Assembly (NCBI GenBank): GCA_024409235.1 | Contig: JAKSUA010000004.1 | Location: 1 to 64,000, forward strand | DNA from: Bacteroidales bacterium | GTDB lineage: Bacteria; Bacteroidota; Bacteroidia; Bacteroidales; UBA1715 | Direction: 5' to 3' | DNA length: 64,000 bases | Position numbers and translations under genes: made by a program | Shown: positions 19,604 to 30,039 of the stretch, in pieces | Layout: every line of letters begins with the position of its first letter | Position numbering within the stretch: position 1 is the stretch's first letter | Notes under the pieces: model-generated | Seen by the model: only the letters and a program-made list of their open reading frames with translations | The model's database searches: none | What the model was told of the DNA's origin: nothing

Positions 19604-20929
19604 TTAAATCATTGTTGTTCCTACTCCTGAACGACCTCTTATTCTTCCTGTTTTCATCAAACCATCATAATGACGATTTAACAAATAACTTTCGATTTGT
19701 TGCAATGTATCCAAAATCACACCTACGATAATCAACAAAGATGTTCCACCATAGAAATATGAGAATTGGTTACTTACATGTGCTAAAGAAGCAAATGCAG
19801 GTAAAATAGCAACTATTGCCAAGAAAATTGATCCAGGTAATGTAATTCTAGAAATCACATTATCAATGAAATCTGCAGTTTTCTTTCCTGGTTTCACACC
19901 AGGAATAAATCCACCATTTCTTTTTAATTCTTCAGAAATTTGTTGAGGATTCATTGTAATAGCAGTATAAAAATATGTAAACAATATAATTAAAACTGCA
20001 TAAACAATATTATACCACAAATTTGTGTGATCTGCAAAGGCACTTAAGAATGAAGAAGCTCCATCTGATGCAGAGAAACCTGCTAAAGTTAAAGGTATGA
20101 ACATTAATGCCTGTGCAAAAATGATTGGCATTACACCTGCACCATTAACTTTTATTGGTAAATACTGACGAACACCTCCGTATTGTTTGTTTCCGACAAC
20201 ACGTTTTGCATATTGAACAGGAATTCTTCGCGTACCTTGTACTAACATTATTGCCAATGTTATGATAACAAGTAACATTAAGATTTCTATCAAAAACATG
20301 ATTAAACCTCCCGCACCTTCTATTCTAGTTCCAAATTCCTGAAACAAAGCTGAAGGGAAACGAGCGATAATACCAATCATGATTATCAATGATATTCCAT
20401 TACCAATACCTTTGTCAGTAATTCTCTCACCCAACCACATAATAAACATAGTACCTGCTGTCATGATAATAATAGACGACAACCAGAAGAAACCACTAAA
20501 ATCAGCACCTATTTGGTATTCTAAGTTCTTTAGATAAGCAGGTGCCTGGGCTGCAGTAATGAAAATTGTCAATACACGAGTAATTTGTGTTATCTTCTTT
20601 CGTCCGCTCTCACCTTCATGTTGTAATTTTTGGAAATATGGTATAGCCATACCTAACAATTGAATAACAATTGAAGAAGAAATATATGGCATTATTCCCA
20701 AAGCAAATACAGAAGCGTTAGCAAATGCACCACCAGAGAACATATTGATCAAACCCAAAAGACCTTCGTTAGATTGTTTAGCCAAATTATCCAGACTTGC
20801 AGGATCAATACCTGGTAAAACAACGAATGAGCCTAATCGGTATATCAATATTAACCCCAAAGTAAATAAGATTCGGGAACGTAGTTCCTGAATCTTATAT
20901 ATATTCTTTATGGTTTCGATAAACTTCAT
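19604..20929 (-). CDS. secY: Preprotein translocase subunit SecY
   Basis: 441 residues with about ten hydrophobic segments. SecY is the channel through which this cell's signal-peptide proteins, including the giant surface proteins nearby, cross the inner membrane. Visible: the N-terminal amphipathic stretch ([17 protein letters not shown]), the plug region after TM1 (GIDPASL), the TM2 region ([18 protein letters not shown]) and the cytoplasmic loop [13 protein letters not shown]. It is 14 bases after rplO. Confidence 0.98.
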   Translation of the reverse strand: MKFIETIKNIYKIQELRSRILFTLGLILIYRLGSFVVLPGIDPASLDNLAKQSNEGLLGLINMFSGGAFANASVFALGIMPYISSSIVIQLLGMAIPYFQKLQHEGESGRKKITQITRVLTIFITAAQAPAYLKNLEYQIGADFSGFFWLSSIIIMTAGTMFIMWLGERITDKGIGNGISLIIMIGIIARFPSALFQEFGTRIEGAGGLIMFLIEILMLLVIITLAIMLVQGTRRIPVQYAKRVVGNKQYGGVRQYLPIKVNGAGVMPIIFAQALMFIPLTLAGFSASDGASSFLSAFADHTNLWYNIVYAVLIILFTYFYTAITMNPQQISEELKRNGGFIPGVKPGKKTADFIDNVISRITLPGSIFLAIVAILPAFASLAHVSNQFSYFYGGTSLLIIVGVILDTLQQIESYLLNRHYDGLMKTGRIRGRSGVGTTMI

Positions 20930-20943
20930 AACTCAGTAATTTA

Positions 20944-21384
20944 CTATTCTTCTACAGTTCCACCTTGAGCTTCGATAGCAGCTTTTGCTTTTTCTGAAAA
21001 AGCTTGTGCTTTTACAGTCACTTTTGCTGATAAATTACCGTTTGCTAAGATTTTTATCAAATCATTTTTTGAAGCCAAACCATTTTCAACAAAAACAACA
21101 TTATCAAATTCAGTAATGCCTTTTTTGTCAACTAAGTTTTGAATCTCGCTCAAATTAATGGCTTTAAATTCAACACGGTTAATGCTCTTGAAACCAAATT
21201 TTGGAACACGTCTTTGCAATGGCATCTGACCACCTTCAAAACCGATTTTTCTTGAATAACCGCTTCTTGATTTAGCACCTTTACTACCACGAGTAGACGT
21301 TCCACCGTGTCCAGAACCAGCACCACGACCAATAATTTTTTTACTCTTTGTACCTTGTACAGGTTTTAATGTATTTAAATTCAT
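20944..21384 (-). CDS. rplO: 50S ribosomal protein L15
   Basis: 146 residues. The Gly-rich N-terminal extension that threads into 23S rRNA is typical ([20 protein letters not shown]), followed by [18 protein letters not shown] and a globular C-terminal domain. It follows rpmD with a 7-base gap. Confidence 0.98.
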   Translation of the reverse strand: MNLNTLKPVQGTKSKKIIGRGAGSGHGGTSTRGSKGAKSRSGYSRKIGFEGGQMPLQRRVPKFGFKSINRVEFKAINLSEIQNLVDKKGITEFDNVVFVENGLASKNDLIKILANGNLSAKVTVKAQAFSEKAKAAIEAQGGTVEE

Positions 21385-21391
21385 TGCCGTA

Positions 21392-21571
21392 TTATATTTC
21401 TTCTGTTTTTACTAAATGACTTACTTTAGTTACCATTCCCATTATTTGAGGAGTAGCTTCTTTTTCGACACTTGAACCAACTTTGTTCAATCCTAAAGCC
21501 TCAAGTACTAACTTTTGAGCTTTTGTTCTATCTATTTTACTTTTTTGTAAAGTGATACGTACTTTTGACAT
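21392..21571 (-). CDS. rpmD: 50S ribosomal protein L30
   Basis: 59 residues, ATG at 21571 to TAA at 21392. The sequence starts [19 protein letters not shown] and continues [15 protein letters not shown] and [14 protein letters not shown], the standard L30 ferredoxin-like fold. It is placed between rpsE (11-base gap) and rplO, as expected. Confidence 0.97.
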   Translation of the reverse strand: MSKVRITLQKSKIDRTKAQKLVLEALGLNKVGSSVEKEATPQIMGMVTKVSHLVKTEEI

Positions 21572-21582
21572 TTCAATAAGAT

Positions 21583-22101
21583 TTATCCGTTAAAAACTTT
21601 AGTCAATTCAATACCTCTTTGTTCAGCAACCATTGCTGCATCTTGCATTTCCATCAATGCTTTGAAAGTAGCTTTCACAACATTGTGAGGATTTGAAGAT
21701 CCTTTTGATTTTGCTAAGACATTTTTAATACCTGCGCTTTCTAACACAGCACGCATTGCACCACCAGCTTTTACTCCAGTACCGGGAGTTGCAGGTTGGA
21801 TAAGAACTTGAGCACCACCAAATTTTGATTCTTGTGCATGAGGCAATGTTCCTTTTACAAGAGGAACACGAATTAAATTTTTCTTTGCATCCTCAACACC
21901 TTTTGCAATAGCAGCAGTAACTTCACCAGCTTTTCCCAAACCATAACCAACTACACCATTTTCGTCACCAACAACAACAATAGCTGCAAAAGTGAATGTT
22001 CTACCACCCTTAGTAACTTTAGTCACACGATTGATTGCAACTAAACGATCCTTCAATTCTAAATCTGAAGTTCTTACTTTTTTTGAATTACTATCTAACA
22101 T
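21583..22101 (-). CDS. rpsE: 30S ribosomal protein S5
   Basis: 172 residues. An N-terminal double-stranded-RNA-binding domain ([19 protein letters not shown]) and a C-terminal S5 fold ([23 protein letters not shown]) are both complete. S5 contributes to decoding accuracy and mRNA entry. It is 4 bases after rplR. Confidence 0.98.
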   Translation of the reverse strand: MLDSNSKKVRTSDLELKDRLVAINRVTKVTKGGRTFTFAAIVVVGDENGVVGYGLGKAGEVTAAIAKGVEDAKKNLIRVPLVKGTLPHAQESKFGGAQVLIQPATPGTGVKAGGAMRAVLESAGIKNVLAKSKGSSNPHNVVKATFKALMEMQDAAMVAEQRGIELTKVFNG

Positions 22102-22105
22102 GTGA

Positions 22106-22468
22106 TTAAAATTTTAAACCGTTACTACGAGCTGAATCAGCCAATGATTTTACTCTACCATGATACAAATAACCATTTCTATCGAAAACTACAGAAGAAA
22201 TTCCTTTTTCAGTAGTTTTCTTTGCAATTGCTTCACCTACCAATGCAGCTTGATCAATCTTATTTTTTCCAGCGCATTGAGCTGCAATTTCTTTATCTAA
22301 AGAAGATGCTGCAGCAAGAGTTACTCCTGCTATATCGTCAATTACTTGCACAGAAATTTGTTTGTTACTTCTGAATACAGACATACGTGGTCTTTCAGCT
22401 GTACCTTTTACAACTTTACGTATTCTCTTTTTAATTCTTTCTCTTCTTTCTATCTTTGTAATAGCCAT
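22106..22468 (-). CDS. rplR: 50S ribosomal protein L18
   Basis: 120 residues. L18 carries 5S rRNA into the large subunit with L5 and L25. The basic N-terminus ([16 protein letters not shown]), [14 protein letters not shown] and the conserved end [19 protein letters not shown] are present. It is 15 bases after rplF. Confidence 0.98.
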   Translation of the reverse strand: MAITKIERRERIKKRIRKVVKGTAERPRMSVFRSNKQISVQVIDDIAGVTLAAASSLDKEIAAQCAGKNKIDQAALVGEAIAKKTTEKGISSVVFDRNGYLYHGRVKSLADSARSNGLKF

Positions 22469-22483
22469 CTTTCCTAAGTTTTA

Positions 22484-23035
22484 TTATTTACTTGCAGATT
22501 TACCAGCTTTACGACGAATTTGTTCACCTTTGAATCTGATACCTTTACCCTTGTATGGTTCAGGAGCTCTTAATGAACGAATTTTCGCAGCAACTTGACC
22601 TAACAATTGTTTATCACAACTTGTCATAGTCAATAATGGATTACTACCTCTTTCTGATTTTGCTTCAGCTTTAATTTCAATTGGTAATTGGAACACAATT
22701 GTATGAGAGAAACCTAGTGCCATTTCAACATTTTGTCCTGAAACAGAAACACGGTAACCAACACCTACGAATTCTTGTTCTGTAGTGTAACCTTCTGTAA
22801 CACCTTTTACCATATTATTAATCAAAGCACGATATAAACCATGTTTTGATTTAGCATCTTTTTCTTCTGATGGTCTTTCTACTACAAGTTTTCCATCTTC
22901 AACCTTTACAACGAATCCTTCTTCAATCTTCTGTTGTAATTCGCCTTTAGGTCCTTTTACCTTAACAAGATTGTTCTCAACCTTGATTTCCACTTTTTCT
23001 GGAATATTAATTGGTGCTTTTCCTATACGTGACAT
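22484..23035 (-). CDS. rplF: 50S ribosomal protein L6
   Basis: 183 residues from the ATG at 23035 (MSRIGKAPINIPEKV). An in-frame ATG upstream at 23080 would add 15 unrelated residues and run into rpsH, so it is rejected. Two L6 repeats are present; the second carries the rRNA-binding KGKGIRFKGEQIRRKAGK near the C-terminus. It is 10 bases after rpsH. Confidence 0.97.
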   Translation of the reverse strand: MSRIGKAPINIPEKVEIKVENNLVKVKGPKGELQQKIEEGFVVKVEDGKLVVERPSEEKDAKSKHGLYRALINNMVKGVTEGYTTEQEFVGVGYRVSVSGQNVEMALGFSHTIVFQLPIEIKAEAKSERGSNPLLTMTSCDKQLLGQVAAKIRSLRAPEPYKGKGIRFKGEQIRRKAGKSASK

Positions 23036-23045
23036 ATTCTTACTA

Positions 23046-23441
23046 TTAATATACGTAACACAATACTTCACCACCAACATTCAAAGCACGCGCTTCTTTA
23101 TCCGAAACGATTCCTTTGTTAGTAGATAAAATGGCAATACCTAAGCCATTTAATACTCTTGGCAATTCTTCAACTGGAACATATTTACGTAAACCAGGTT
23201 TACTGATTCTTTCCAAGCTTCTAATTGCAGGTGCTTTTGACACTGGGTGATATTTCAATGCAATTTTTATAACACTTTCTGGTCCTTCGCCTTCAAATTT
23301 ATAGCTTAAAATATAGCCTTTATCAAACAATACCTTTGTCATTTCTTGTTTGATTTTAGAAGAAGGAACTTCAACTACTTTGTGTTGTGCTTTCTGTGCG
23401 TTTCTAATCCTTGTTAGATAATCTGCTATTGGATCTGTCAT
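23046..23441 (-). CDS. rpsH: 30S ribosomal protein S8
   Basis: 131 residues. Primary 16S binder; in enterobacteria it represses the spc operon through the rplE region. Complete from MTDPIADYLTRIRNAQ to the C-terminal core (GLGIAILSTNKGIVSDKEAR, VGGEVLCYVY). It is 18 bases after rpsN. Confidence 0.98.
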   Translation of the reverse strand: MTDPIADYLTRIRNAQKAQHKVVEVPSSKIKQEMTKVLFDKGYILSYKFEGEGPESVIKIALKYHPVSKAPAIRSLERISKPGLRKYVPVEELPRVLNGLGIAILSTNKGIVSDKEARALNVGGEVLCYVY

Positions 23442-23459
23442 TGTTGTTGTATTTATATT

Positions 23460-23729
23460 TTACCAACTTGCTTTCTTTACTCCTGGAATCAATCCTGCTG
23501 AAGCCATTTCACGGAATTGGATACGGCTGATTCCAAATTGACGAATATAACCTCTTGGTCTTCCTGTAATACTACAACGGTTGTGTAGTCTTACACGAGA
23601 TGAATTCTTAGGCAATTTACTTAATCCAACATAATCACCTTGTGCTTTCAATTCTGCGCGTTTCTTCGCATATTTATCAACTAACTTTTGACGCTTTCTT
23701 TCGCGTGCTTTCATTGATTCTTTTGCCAT
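23460..23729 (-). CDS. rpsN: 30S ribosomal protein S14 (zinc-free long form)
   Basis: 89 residues with one Cys (Cys53-54 region, [10 protein letters not shown]) rather than the four of the short zinc form, so it is the zinc-independent long-type S14. It ends [22 protein letters not shown]14 lies in the 30S head near the A site. It is 7 bases after rplE. Confidence 0.97.
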   Translation of the reverse strand: MAKESMKARERKRQKLVDKYAKKRAELKAQGDYVGLSKLPKNSSRVRLHNRCSITGRPRGYIRQFGISRIQFREMASAGLIPGVKKASW

Positions 23730-23736
23730 CTGTCAT

Positions 23737-24285
23737 CTATTTTTTAAATGGAAAACCAAATTCTTTTAGTAATGCTAAACCTTCTTCATCTGTTTTTGCT
23801 GATGTTACAAATGTAATATCCATACCCATCATTTTAGTTACTTTATCAACTTCAATTTCTGGGAAGATAATTTGTTCAGTAATACCAAATGAGAAGTTTC
23901 CTTTCTTATCAAATTTAGAATTGATACCTTGGAAATCTCTAATACGAGGAAGAGCTGTACAAATCAATCTTTCTAGGAATTCGTACATTTTCTCTCTACG
24001 TAATGTTACACGTACACCTATAGGCATACCTTTTCTTAACTTAAAGTTAGAGATATCTTTTCTTGAATAAGTAGGAACAGCTTTTTGACCTGCAATCATA
24101 GAAATTTCGCTAACTGCAGTATCAATAAGTTTTTTATCAGCAACTGCATCACCAATAGCTTGGTTTATCACGATTTTTTCGATACGTGGCACTTGCATTT
24201 TTGACTTATACCCGAATTGTTTTTGCAAATTCGCCTGTATAGTTTCAGTATAAAGTTTTTTTAATGTAGGTACGTAAGTCTCCAT
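23737..24285 (-). CDS. rplE: 50S ribosomal protein L5
   Basis: 182 residues. L5 binds 5S rRNA and bridges to S13 in the 30S head. Typical stretches are [28 protein letters not shown] and [11 protein letters not shown]. The ATG shares one base with the rplX stop (TAATG), a sign of translational coupling. Confidence 0.98.
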   Translation of the reverse strand: METYVPTLKKLYTETIQANLQKQFGYKSKMQVPRIEKIVINQAIGDAVADKKLIDTAVSEISMIAGQKAVPTYSRKDISNFKLRKGMPIGVRVTLRREKMYEFLERLICTALPRIRDFQGINSKFDKKGNFSFGITEQIIFPEIEVDKVTKMMGMDITFVTSAKTDEEGLALLKEFGFPFKK

Positions 24286-24608
24286 TATTTAATTTCCTCC
24301 CCTGTCTTTTTAGAATATCTTACTAACTTGCCTGCTTCAGTACGTTTCTTACCAACTCTTGTAGGTTTTCCTGTTGCAGGATCAACAAGCATAAGATTTG
24401 ATACATGAATAGGAGCTTCTTTTTTAACAATTCCTCCTTGAGGATTTTTTGCATTAGGCTTAGTGTGTTTTGACACTAGGTTTATACCTTCAACAAGAGC
24501 TCTATCAGACTTAGTTTTCATCTCAAGAACTTTACCTTGTTGACCTTTGTACTCTCCTGAAAGAACTAGTACTGTGTCGCCTTTTCTTATGTTAAACTTC
24601 TTTTGCAT
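24285..24608 (-). CDS. rplX: 50S ribosomal protein L24
   Basis: 107 residues from the ATG at 24608 ([18 protein letters not shown]). A longer frame reaching back into rplN adds 12 unconserved residues and is rejected. The KOW motif ([20 protein letters not shown]) is at residues ~9-28. L24 starts assembly of the large subunit. It is 16 bases after rplN. Confidence 0.97.
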   Translation of the reverse strand: MQKKFNIRKGDTVLVLSGEYKGQQGKVLEMKTKSDRALVEGINLVSKHTKPNAKNPQGGIVKKEAPIHVSNLMLVDPATGKPTRVGKKRTEAGKLVRYSKKTGEEIK

Positions 24609-24624
24609 CTTAATTTCTATTAAA

Positions 24625-24993
24625 TTATAACACTTCAGGTGCAAGTGAAACTATTTTCATATACTGACCATCACGTAATTCACGTCCTACTGGACCAAAA
24701 ATACGAGTACCTCTCATTTCACCAGCCTCGTTAAGCAATACTACAGCATTGTCATCAAAACGGATATATGATCCATCTGCACGCTTAACTTCTTTTTTAG
24801 TTCTTACAACTACTCCCTTAGTAACCTGGCCTTGTTTAACATTACCATTAGGCATTGCGCTCTTTACAGTTACTACGATTTTATCACCGATAGAAGCATA
24901 ACGTTTTCCTGTACCACCCAAAACACGGATACATAAAACTTCTTTTGCTCCACTATTATCAGCAACGTTTAATCTTGTTTCTTGCTGTATCAT
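24625..24993 (-). CDS. rplN: 50S ribosomal protein L14
   Basis: 122 residues, standard length. Opens [20 protein letters not shown] and holds [13 protein letters not shown] near the C-terminus. L14 forms an intersubunit bridge with 16S rRNA. It is 3 bases after rpsQ. Confidence 0.98.
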   Translation of the reverse strand: MIQQETRLNVADNSGAKEVLCIRVLGGTGKRYASIGDKIVVTVKSAMPNGNVKQGQVTKGVVVRTKKEVKRADGSYIRFDDNAVVLLNEAGEMRGTRIFGPVGRELRDGQYMKIVSLAPEVL

Positions 24994-24996
24994 CTC

Positions 24997-25251
24997 TTAT
25001 TTCGTTTTTTCAATTATCTCAACTAATCGCCAACGTTTGGTCTTACTTAAAGGACGAGTTTCCATAATTCTCACAACATCGCCTTCTGAACATTCGCCTT
25101 TTTCATCGTGAGCAACAAATTTTGAAGTTTTTTTCAAGAATTTACCATATAATTGGTGTTTTTCTTTTTCTTCAACGGCAACTACAATAGTTTTATCCAT
25201 TTTGTTGCTAACTACGATACCGATTCTCTCTTTTCTAAAATTTCTCTCCAT
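24997..25251 (-). CDS. rpsQ: 30S ribosomal protein S17
   Basis: 84 residues; OB-fold protein of the 30S body. Characteristic [35 protein letters not shown]. It is 8 bases after rpmC. Confidence 0.98.
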   Translation of the reverse strand: MERNFRKERIGIVVSNKMDKTIVVAVEEKEKHQLYGKFLKKTSKFVAHDEKGECSEGDVVRIMETRPLSKTKRWRLVEIIEKTK

Positions 25252-25259
25252 CTTAGAAT

Positions 25260-25454
25260 TTATTTAGTTAGTTCGCGTTCTCTTAATATTGTCTTCAAAC
25301 GAGCTATATTTTTTCTCGCTTCTTTTATTTGATTAGGATTTTCCAATGGAGTAATCACATGGTTTAATTTCATTTTATTTAAACCTTCTTGCTCTACCTG
25401 GATTTTTTCCTCAATCTCCTTTGTCGATAATTCTCTAATTTCTGTTGCTTTCAT
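25260..25454 (-). CDS. rpmC: 50S ribosomal protein L29
   Basis: 64 residues, a two-helix protein at the tunnel exit. [18 protein letters not shown] and the C-terminal [18 protein letters not shown] are typical. It is 11 bases after rplP. Confidence 0.97.
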   Translation of the reverse strand: MKATEIRELSTKEIEEKIQVEQEGLNKMKLNHVITPLENPNQIKEARKNIARLKTILRERELTK

Positions 25455-25465
25455 GGTCTATCTTA

Positions 25466-25888
25466 CTATTCTTGTACATAATCATTTCTTACAACAAATT
25501 TGGTTGTTATCGGCAACTTTTGAGCAGCCAAACGAAGAGCTTCTTTTGCTACTTCCAATGGAACGCCATCTGCTTCAAACAAAATTCTACCTGGAGTTAC
25601 AGGTGCTGCCCAATGAGAAACAGCTCCCTTACCTTTACCCATACGAACTTCAGCTGGTTTAGAAGTTACTGGTTTATCAGGGAAAATACGAATCCAAATC
25701 TGACCTTCACGTTTCATATAACGAGTAACAGCAATACGAGCCGCCTCGATTTGTCTAGCAGTAATCCAATAAGATTCCATAGATTTTATTCCAAAAGATC
25801 CGAATGCCAACTCATGCCCTCTTTGAGCATTTCCTTTCATTCTGCCCTTTTGCTGCTTTCTATATTTTGTCTTTTTAGGTTGTAACAT
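25466..25888 (-). CDS. rplP: 50S ribosomal protein L16
   Basis: 140 residues. L16 lies near the A-site tRNA elbow. The N-terminus [19 protein letters not shown] and [19 protein letters not shown] are canonical. It is 12 bases after rpsC. Confidence 0.98.
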   Translation of the reverse strand: MLQPKKTKYRKQQKGRMKGNAQRGHELAFGSFGIKSMESYWITARQIEAARIAVTRYMKREGQIWIRIFPDKPVTSKPAEVRMGKGKGAVSHWAAPVTPGRILFEADGVPLEVAKEALRLAAQKLPITTKFVVRNDYVQE

Positions 25889-25900
25889 CGCTAATTCCTA

Positions 25901-26617
25901 TTATTTTTTATTACTACTTTTTCTTCTTCCACCAGTAAAGCTTTTCTTTGGAGCTGCACTGTTAACGAAATTATTTGGAGTTAAATCAACTTTACCATAA
26001 ACTTCGCCTTTGAAGATCCATACTTTTAATCCCAATTTGCCATAAGTTGTCAAAGCGAATGTGCTTGCATAATCAATATCTGCACGTAATGTATGAAGTG
26101 GTGTACGACCTTCTTTATACATTTCTGAACGAGCCATTTCAGCGCCATTCAAACGACCTGAAATTTGAATTTTGATTCCTTCAGCTCCCATTCTCATTGC
26201 TGAGGCAATAGCCATTTTTATTGCACGTCTGTAAGCAACACGGCCTTCCAATTGACGAGCAATACCATCTGCAACAATCACAGCATCCAATTCTGGACGT
26301 TTGATTTCAAAGATGTTGATTTGAACTTCCTTATTAGAGATTTTCTTCAACTCTTCTTTTAATTTATCAACTTCTTGTCCACCCTTACCAATGATGATAC
26401 CTGGACGAGCTGTATTGATAGTTACAGTGACCAATTTCAATGTACGCTCAATAATAATCTTAGATATGCTTGCTTTTGCAAGACGAGCGTTTAAATAACG
26501 ACGGATTTCATAATCCTCATGCAACTTTTCAACGTAGTTGTCTCCGCCGTACCAGTTAGAATCCCAACCTTTAATTACTCCTAACCTATTTCCTATTGGA
26601 TTTACTTTTTGTCCCAT
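25901..26617 (-). CDS. rpsC: 30S ribosomal protein S3
   Basis: 238 residues. S3 lines the mRNA entry site and has helicase-related residues. A KH domain is visible at ~65-110 ([21 protein letters not shown]), then the C-terminal S3 domain ([20 protein letters not shown]) and a Ser/Lys-rich tail. It is 8 bases after rplV. Confidence 0.98.
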   Translation of the reverse strand: MGQKVNPIGNRLGVIKGWDSNWYGGDNYVEKLHEDYEIRRYLNARLAKASISKIIIERTLKLVTVTINTARPGIIIGKGGQEVDKLKEELKKISNKEVQINIFEIKRPELDAVIVADGIARQLEGRVAYRRAIKMAIASAMRMGAEGIKIQISGRLNGAEMARSEMYKEGRTPLHTLRADIDYASTFALTTYGKLGLKVWIFKGEVYGKVDLTPNNFVNSAAPKKSFTGGRRKSSNKK

Positions 26618-26625
26618 TTATTTAA

Positions 26626-27027
26626 TTAGTTTTCTTTTTGAATTGTATCTACAACAACTGTTACATGATTTGAACGTTTTCGAATTCTGTGAGCACGACC
26701 TTGTGGTGCTGGTTGAATTCTTTTCAAAGTTCTTCCTTCATCAACGAAAATTTCTTTAATGAACAAAGGATTATCTTCAATTCTTTGTCCTTCATTCTTT
26801 TGTTGCCAGTTGTTTACTGCACTCAACACAAGTTTCTCAACTCTACGTGCAGCTTCTTTAGAAGAATAACGCAACATATCCAATGCTAGGTTTACTTCTT
26901 TACCTCTAATCATATCAACAACCAAACGCATTTTGCGAGGTGATGTTGGACAGTTACGCAAGATAGCGAAAGCCTTAGTCTTTTTGGCTTCTTTATATTT
27001 TTCTGCTGTTACTTTTTTTCTATTCAT
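26626..27027 (-). CDS. rplV: 50S ribosomal protein L22
   Basis: 133 residues. The beta-hairpin tip lining the exit tunnel, where macrolide-resistance changes map, is the [20 protein letters not shown] region near the C-terminus and looks wild type. A ~20-residue basic N-terminal lead precedes the core. It is 11 bases after rpsS. Confidence 0.97.
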   Translation of the reverse strand: MNRKKVTAEKYKEAKKTKAFAILRNCPTSPRKMRLVVDMIRGKEVNLALDMLRYSSKEAARRVEKLVLSAVNNWQQKNEGQRIEDNPLFIKEIFVDEGRTLKRIQPAPQGRAHRIRKRSNHVTVVVDTIQKEN

Positions 27028-27038
27028 GACTCGCTAAT

Positions 27039-27305
27039 TTACTTTTTATTACCACCATGACCTCGGAAGTTACGTGTTGGTGCGAATTCGCCTAACTTGT
27101 GTCCAACCATGTTTTCTGTTACATAAACAGGAATGAATTTATTTCCGTTATGAACCAAAACTGTATGTCCAACAAAATCTGGAGAAATCATTGATGCACG
27201 TGCCCAAGTTTTGATTGAGGATTTCTTTCCACTTTCATTCATTTGAAGAACTTTTCTCTCCAAATTGAAATCGATATATGGTCCTTTTTTTAGAGAACGA
27301 CTCAT
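27039..27305 (-). CDS. rpsS: 30S ribosomal protein S19
   Basis: 88 residues: [19 protein letters not shown] at the start, [20 protein letters not shown] at the end. S19 pairs with S13 in the 30S head. It is 16 bases after rplB. Confidence 0.98.
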   Translation of the reverse strand: MSRSLKKGPYIDFNLERKVLQMNESGKKSSIKTWARASMISPDFVGHTVLVHNGNKFIPVYVTENMVGHKLGEFAPTRNFRGHGGNKK

Positions 27306-27321
27306 AGTTTCTTCTTTTTAA

Positions 27322-28149
27322 TTACTTCTTTCTTCTTTCAATGATTAATTTATTTGATGCTTTCTTAGGAGCACGTGTTTTGTAACCACGAGATGGAAGA
27401 CCTTTTCTTGAACGAGGAAGACCTCCAGAAGCACGTCCTTCACCACCACCCATTGGGTGATCTACAGGGTTCATTACAACACCTCTATTTCGTGGACGAC
27501 GACCTAACCATCTTGAGCGTCCAGCCTTTCCAGATGATTCCAAAGAATGTTCTGGATTCGAAACTGAACCAATCGTTGCCTTACATGTTACAAGTACCAT
27601 TCTAGTTTCTCCTGAAGGCAATTTTATAATTGCATACTTTCCATCACGAGAAGCTAATTGAGCATAAGAACCAGCACTACGTGCTAATTGAGCGCCTCTA
27701 CCTGGAGTCAACTCAATATTGTGAATAATTGTACCTAGAGGAATATTCTTTAGATACAATGTATTTCCGATTTCAGGTTCTGCTGTTGCTCCAGAAACTA
27801 TTTTTTGTCCAACTTGAATACCATTAGGAGCTACGATATATCTTTTTTCTCCATCAGTATATTGAACCAAACAAATTCTAGCACTTCTATTAGGATCATA
27901 TTCAATAGAAACAACTTCTGCCTGAATATCTTCCTTATCTCTCTTGAAATCTATAATACGATATTTGCGTTTGTGGCCACCACCAATATAACGCATCGTC
28001 ATCTTACCTGTGTTATCTCTACCACCTGTGCTTTTTAATACAGCCAACAATGATTTTTCAGGTTTGTTAGTTGATGATATTTGATTATCAACAATAACAA
28101 CCTTGTGACGTTGACCAGGAGTGGTTGGTTTTAATTTCTTTATTGCCAT
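27322..28149 (-). CDS. rplB: 50S ribosomal protein L2
   Basis: 275 residues. L2 supports subunit joining and the peptidyl-transferase centre. The key [17 protein letters not shown] loop is intact; its HPMGGGEGR form (Met where E. coli has His) is what I recall from Bacteroidetes. It is 5 bases after rplW. Confidence 0.98.
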   Translation of the reverse strand: MAIKKLKPTTPGQRHKVVIVDNQISSTNKPEKSLLAVLKSTGGRDNTGKMTMRYIGGGHKRKYRIIDFKRDKEDIQAEVVSIEYDPNRSARICLVQYTDGEKRYIVAPNGIQVGQKIVSGATAEPEIGNTLYLKNIPLGTIIHNIELTPGRGAQLARSAGSYAQLASRDGKYAIIKLPSGETRMVLVTCKATIGSVSNPEHSLESSGKAGRSRWLGRRPRNRGVVMNPVDHPMGGGEGRASGGLPRSRKGLPSRGYKTRAPKKASNKLIIERRKK

Positions 28150-28154
28150 TTCTA

Positions 28155-28445
28155 TTAAATATTACTATAGAAGTCTATTTTTTGATCTTTTTGAATAGTA
28201 ACAATAGCCTTTTTAAAGGCATTTGTTCTTCCTACCATCAAACCCTTCTTTGTATTACGAACTTTTACTTTTCCTTCGTAATTTGTAGTGTTCACAGAAA
28301 GAACAGTTACACCATACATTTCTTCAACTGCTTTTTTAATTTGACCTTTGTCTGCAGTTTTTTCAACGATAAAACCATATTGGTTCAAAGCGTCGCCTTT
28401 TTTCGACATTTTTTCAGTTATGATCGGTCTTTGCAATACTTCCAT
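28155..28445 (-). CDS. rplW: 50S ribosomal protein L23
   Basis: 96 residues from the ATG at 28445 ([17 protein letters not shown]). Two codons further upstream (GTG, TTG) are in frame but the ATG fits the family. L23 is the docking site for SRP and trigger factor at the tunnel exit. It is 6 bases after rplD. Confidence 0.96.
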   Translation of the reverse strand: MEVLQRPIITEKMSKKGDALNQYGFIVEKTADKGQIKKAVEEMYGVTVLSVNTTNYEGKVKVRNTKKGLMVGRTNAFKKAIVTIQKDQKIDFYSNI

Positions 28446-28451
28446 CACCAA

Positions 28452-29081
28452 TTATTTATTTAAAGTTTTAACAATTTCTTCTACAGAGCCTTCGCACAAA
28501 ATCAAATTTTTTGCTTTCAAAATCTCATAAGTATTTAATTCTGAAGCAGTTATAACAGAGAACCCCTGTAAATTTCTAGCTGACAAATATACATTATTAT
28601 TTGGATTTGCCACAACCAACAAGGAGTTTTTGTCATTCAAATTGAAATTTTTCTTGAATTCTACCATCTGTTTTGTTTTTGGAGCTTCAAAAGAAAAATC
28701 TTCAACAACAATAACTTCATTATCTTTTACCTTTGCAGATAAAGCTGATTTACGAGCAAGTTCTTTTACTTTTTTGTTTACTTTTTCAGAATAATCTCTT
28801 GGTTGAGGACCGAAAACTCTTGCTCCACCACGGAACAATGGGTTCTTGATACTACCTGCACGAGCTCCACCAGTACCTTTTTGTCTTTTTAATTTCTTTG
28901 TACTACCAGAAAGAGAGCTTTTTTCTTTAGAAGCGTGAGTTCCTTGACGTTTGTTAGCCAAGATAGCTTTCACATCCAAGTAAACAGCATGTTCATTTGG
29001 TTCAATACCAAATACAGAATCGTCAAGAGTTATTTTCTTTCCGGTTTCTTTACCTTGTATATCTTTTACTGCTATTTCCAT
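28452..29081 (-). CDS. rplD: 50S ribosomal protein L4
   Basis: 209 residues. The tunnel-lining loop (RQKGTGGARAGSIKNPLFRGG) is intact. In E. coli L4 represses the S10 operon; no L4-binding leader is evident here. It begins only 1 base after the rplC stop, so the two are likely coupled. Confidence 0.97.
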   Translation of the reverse strand: MEIAVKDIQGKETGKKITLDDSVFGIEPNEHAVYLDVKAILANKRQGTHASKEKSSLSGSTKKLKRQKGTGGARAGSIKNPLFRGGARVFGPQPRDYSEKVNKKVKELARKSALSAKVKDNEVIVVEDFSFEAPKTKQMVEFKKNFNLNDKNSLLVVANPNNNVYLSARNLQGFSVITASELNTYEILKAKNLILCEGSVEEIVKTLNK

Positions 29082-29082
29082 C

Positions 29083-29703
29083 TTACTTTGTCATTATTAA
29101 ATATCCACCCTTAGCTCCAGGTACAGCACCTCTTACTAATACTACATTCTTTTCTGGCAATACTTTTATTACTTCAAGATTTTCAACTTTTACTTGATTG
29201 CCACCCATTTGACCACCCATTCTCATACCTTTGAATACACGAGAAGGAGTAGAACAAGCACCAATAGAACCAGGTGCACGTTGACGGTCATCCTGACCGT
29301 GAGTTGCTTCACCAACACCGCCGAAACCATGACGTTTTACAACACCTTGGAAACCACGTCCTTTTGAAGTACCTGTTACAGACAACCAATCACCTTCAGC
29401 AATGATATCTGCTACAGATAAAATATCACCAAGATTAACTTCTTTTTCAAAATTTCTGAATTCTACAACTTCTCTTTTTGGAGTTGTAGAAGCTTTCTTA
29501 AAATGACCTAGTTCAGCACGTGAAGTATTTTTTTCTTTCTTGTCATCGAAACCCAATTGAACTGAGCAATATCCATCAGTTTCTTTTGATTTTATTTGAG
29601 TAACAACACAAGGTCCTGCTTCAATAACTGTACATGCTACATTTTTTCCATCTTCCAAGAAGATAGAGGTCATACCTACTTTTTTACCTAGTATACCAAG
29701 CAT
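29083..29703 (-). CDS. rplC: 50S ribosomal protein L3
   Basis: 206 residues. [15 protein letters not shown] start; the peptidyl-transferase-facing loop [20 protein letters not shown] and [21 protein letters not shown] are present. It is 20 bases after rpsJ. Confidence 0.98.
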   Translation of the reverse strand: MLGILGKKVGMTSIFLEDGKNVACTVIEAGPCVVTQIKSKETDGYCSVQLGFDDKKEKNTSRAELGHFKKASTTPKREVVEFRNFEKEVNLGDILSVADIIAEGDWLSVTGTSKGRGFQGVVKRHGFGGVGEATHGQDDRQRAPGSIGACSTPSRVFKGMRMGGQMGGNQVKVENLEVIKVLPEKNVVLVRGAVPGAKGGYLIMTK

Positions 29704-29723
29704 TTTTTTACAATTTTAAATTA

Positions 29724-30029
29724 CTACACTCTAATTTCAACTTCAACTCCACTTGGCAACTCAAGTTTCATCAAAGCATCAACTGTTTTTGCTGAACTGC
29801 TATAGATGTCTAGCAATCGAGCATGTGATGACAATTGAAATTGTTCACGTGCTTTTTTGTTAACGTGTGTTGAACGGTTAACAGTAAAAATACGCTTGTG
29901 AGTTGGCAGCGGAATCGGACCACTTACTACAGCTCCTGTAGTTTTAACAGTCTTAACAATCTTTTCAGCAGATTTATCTACTAGATTGTGGTCATAAGAC
30001 TTTAATTTAATTCTAATTCTTTGACTCAT
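29724..30029 (-). CDS. rpsJ: 30S ribosomal protein S10
   Basis: 101 residues. [20 protein letters not shown] and the end [18 protein letters not shown] are typical of Bacteroidetes. S10 also acts as NusE in antitermination in other bacteria. First gene of the S10 block, only 10 bases after fusA, so str and S10 operons are fused here. Confidence 0.98.
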   Translation of the reverse strand: MSQRIRIKLKSYDHNLVDKSAEKIVKTVKTTGAVVSGPIPLPTHKRIFTVNRSTHVNKKAREQFQLSSHARLLDIYSSSAKTVDALMKLELPSGVEVEIRV

Positions 30030-30039
30030 GCCTTTAATA

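Noticed and set aside
23036..23080. Longer L6 starting at 23080
   Set aside because: The added residues match no L6 and would overlap rpsH; MSRIGKAP at 23035 is the family start.
24609..24644. Longer L24 starting at 24644
   Set aside because: Extra residues come from the rplN end and are not conserved; [11 protein letters not shown] at 24608 is the start.
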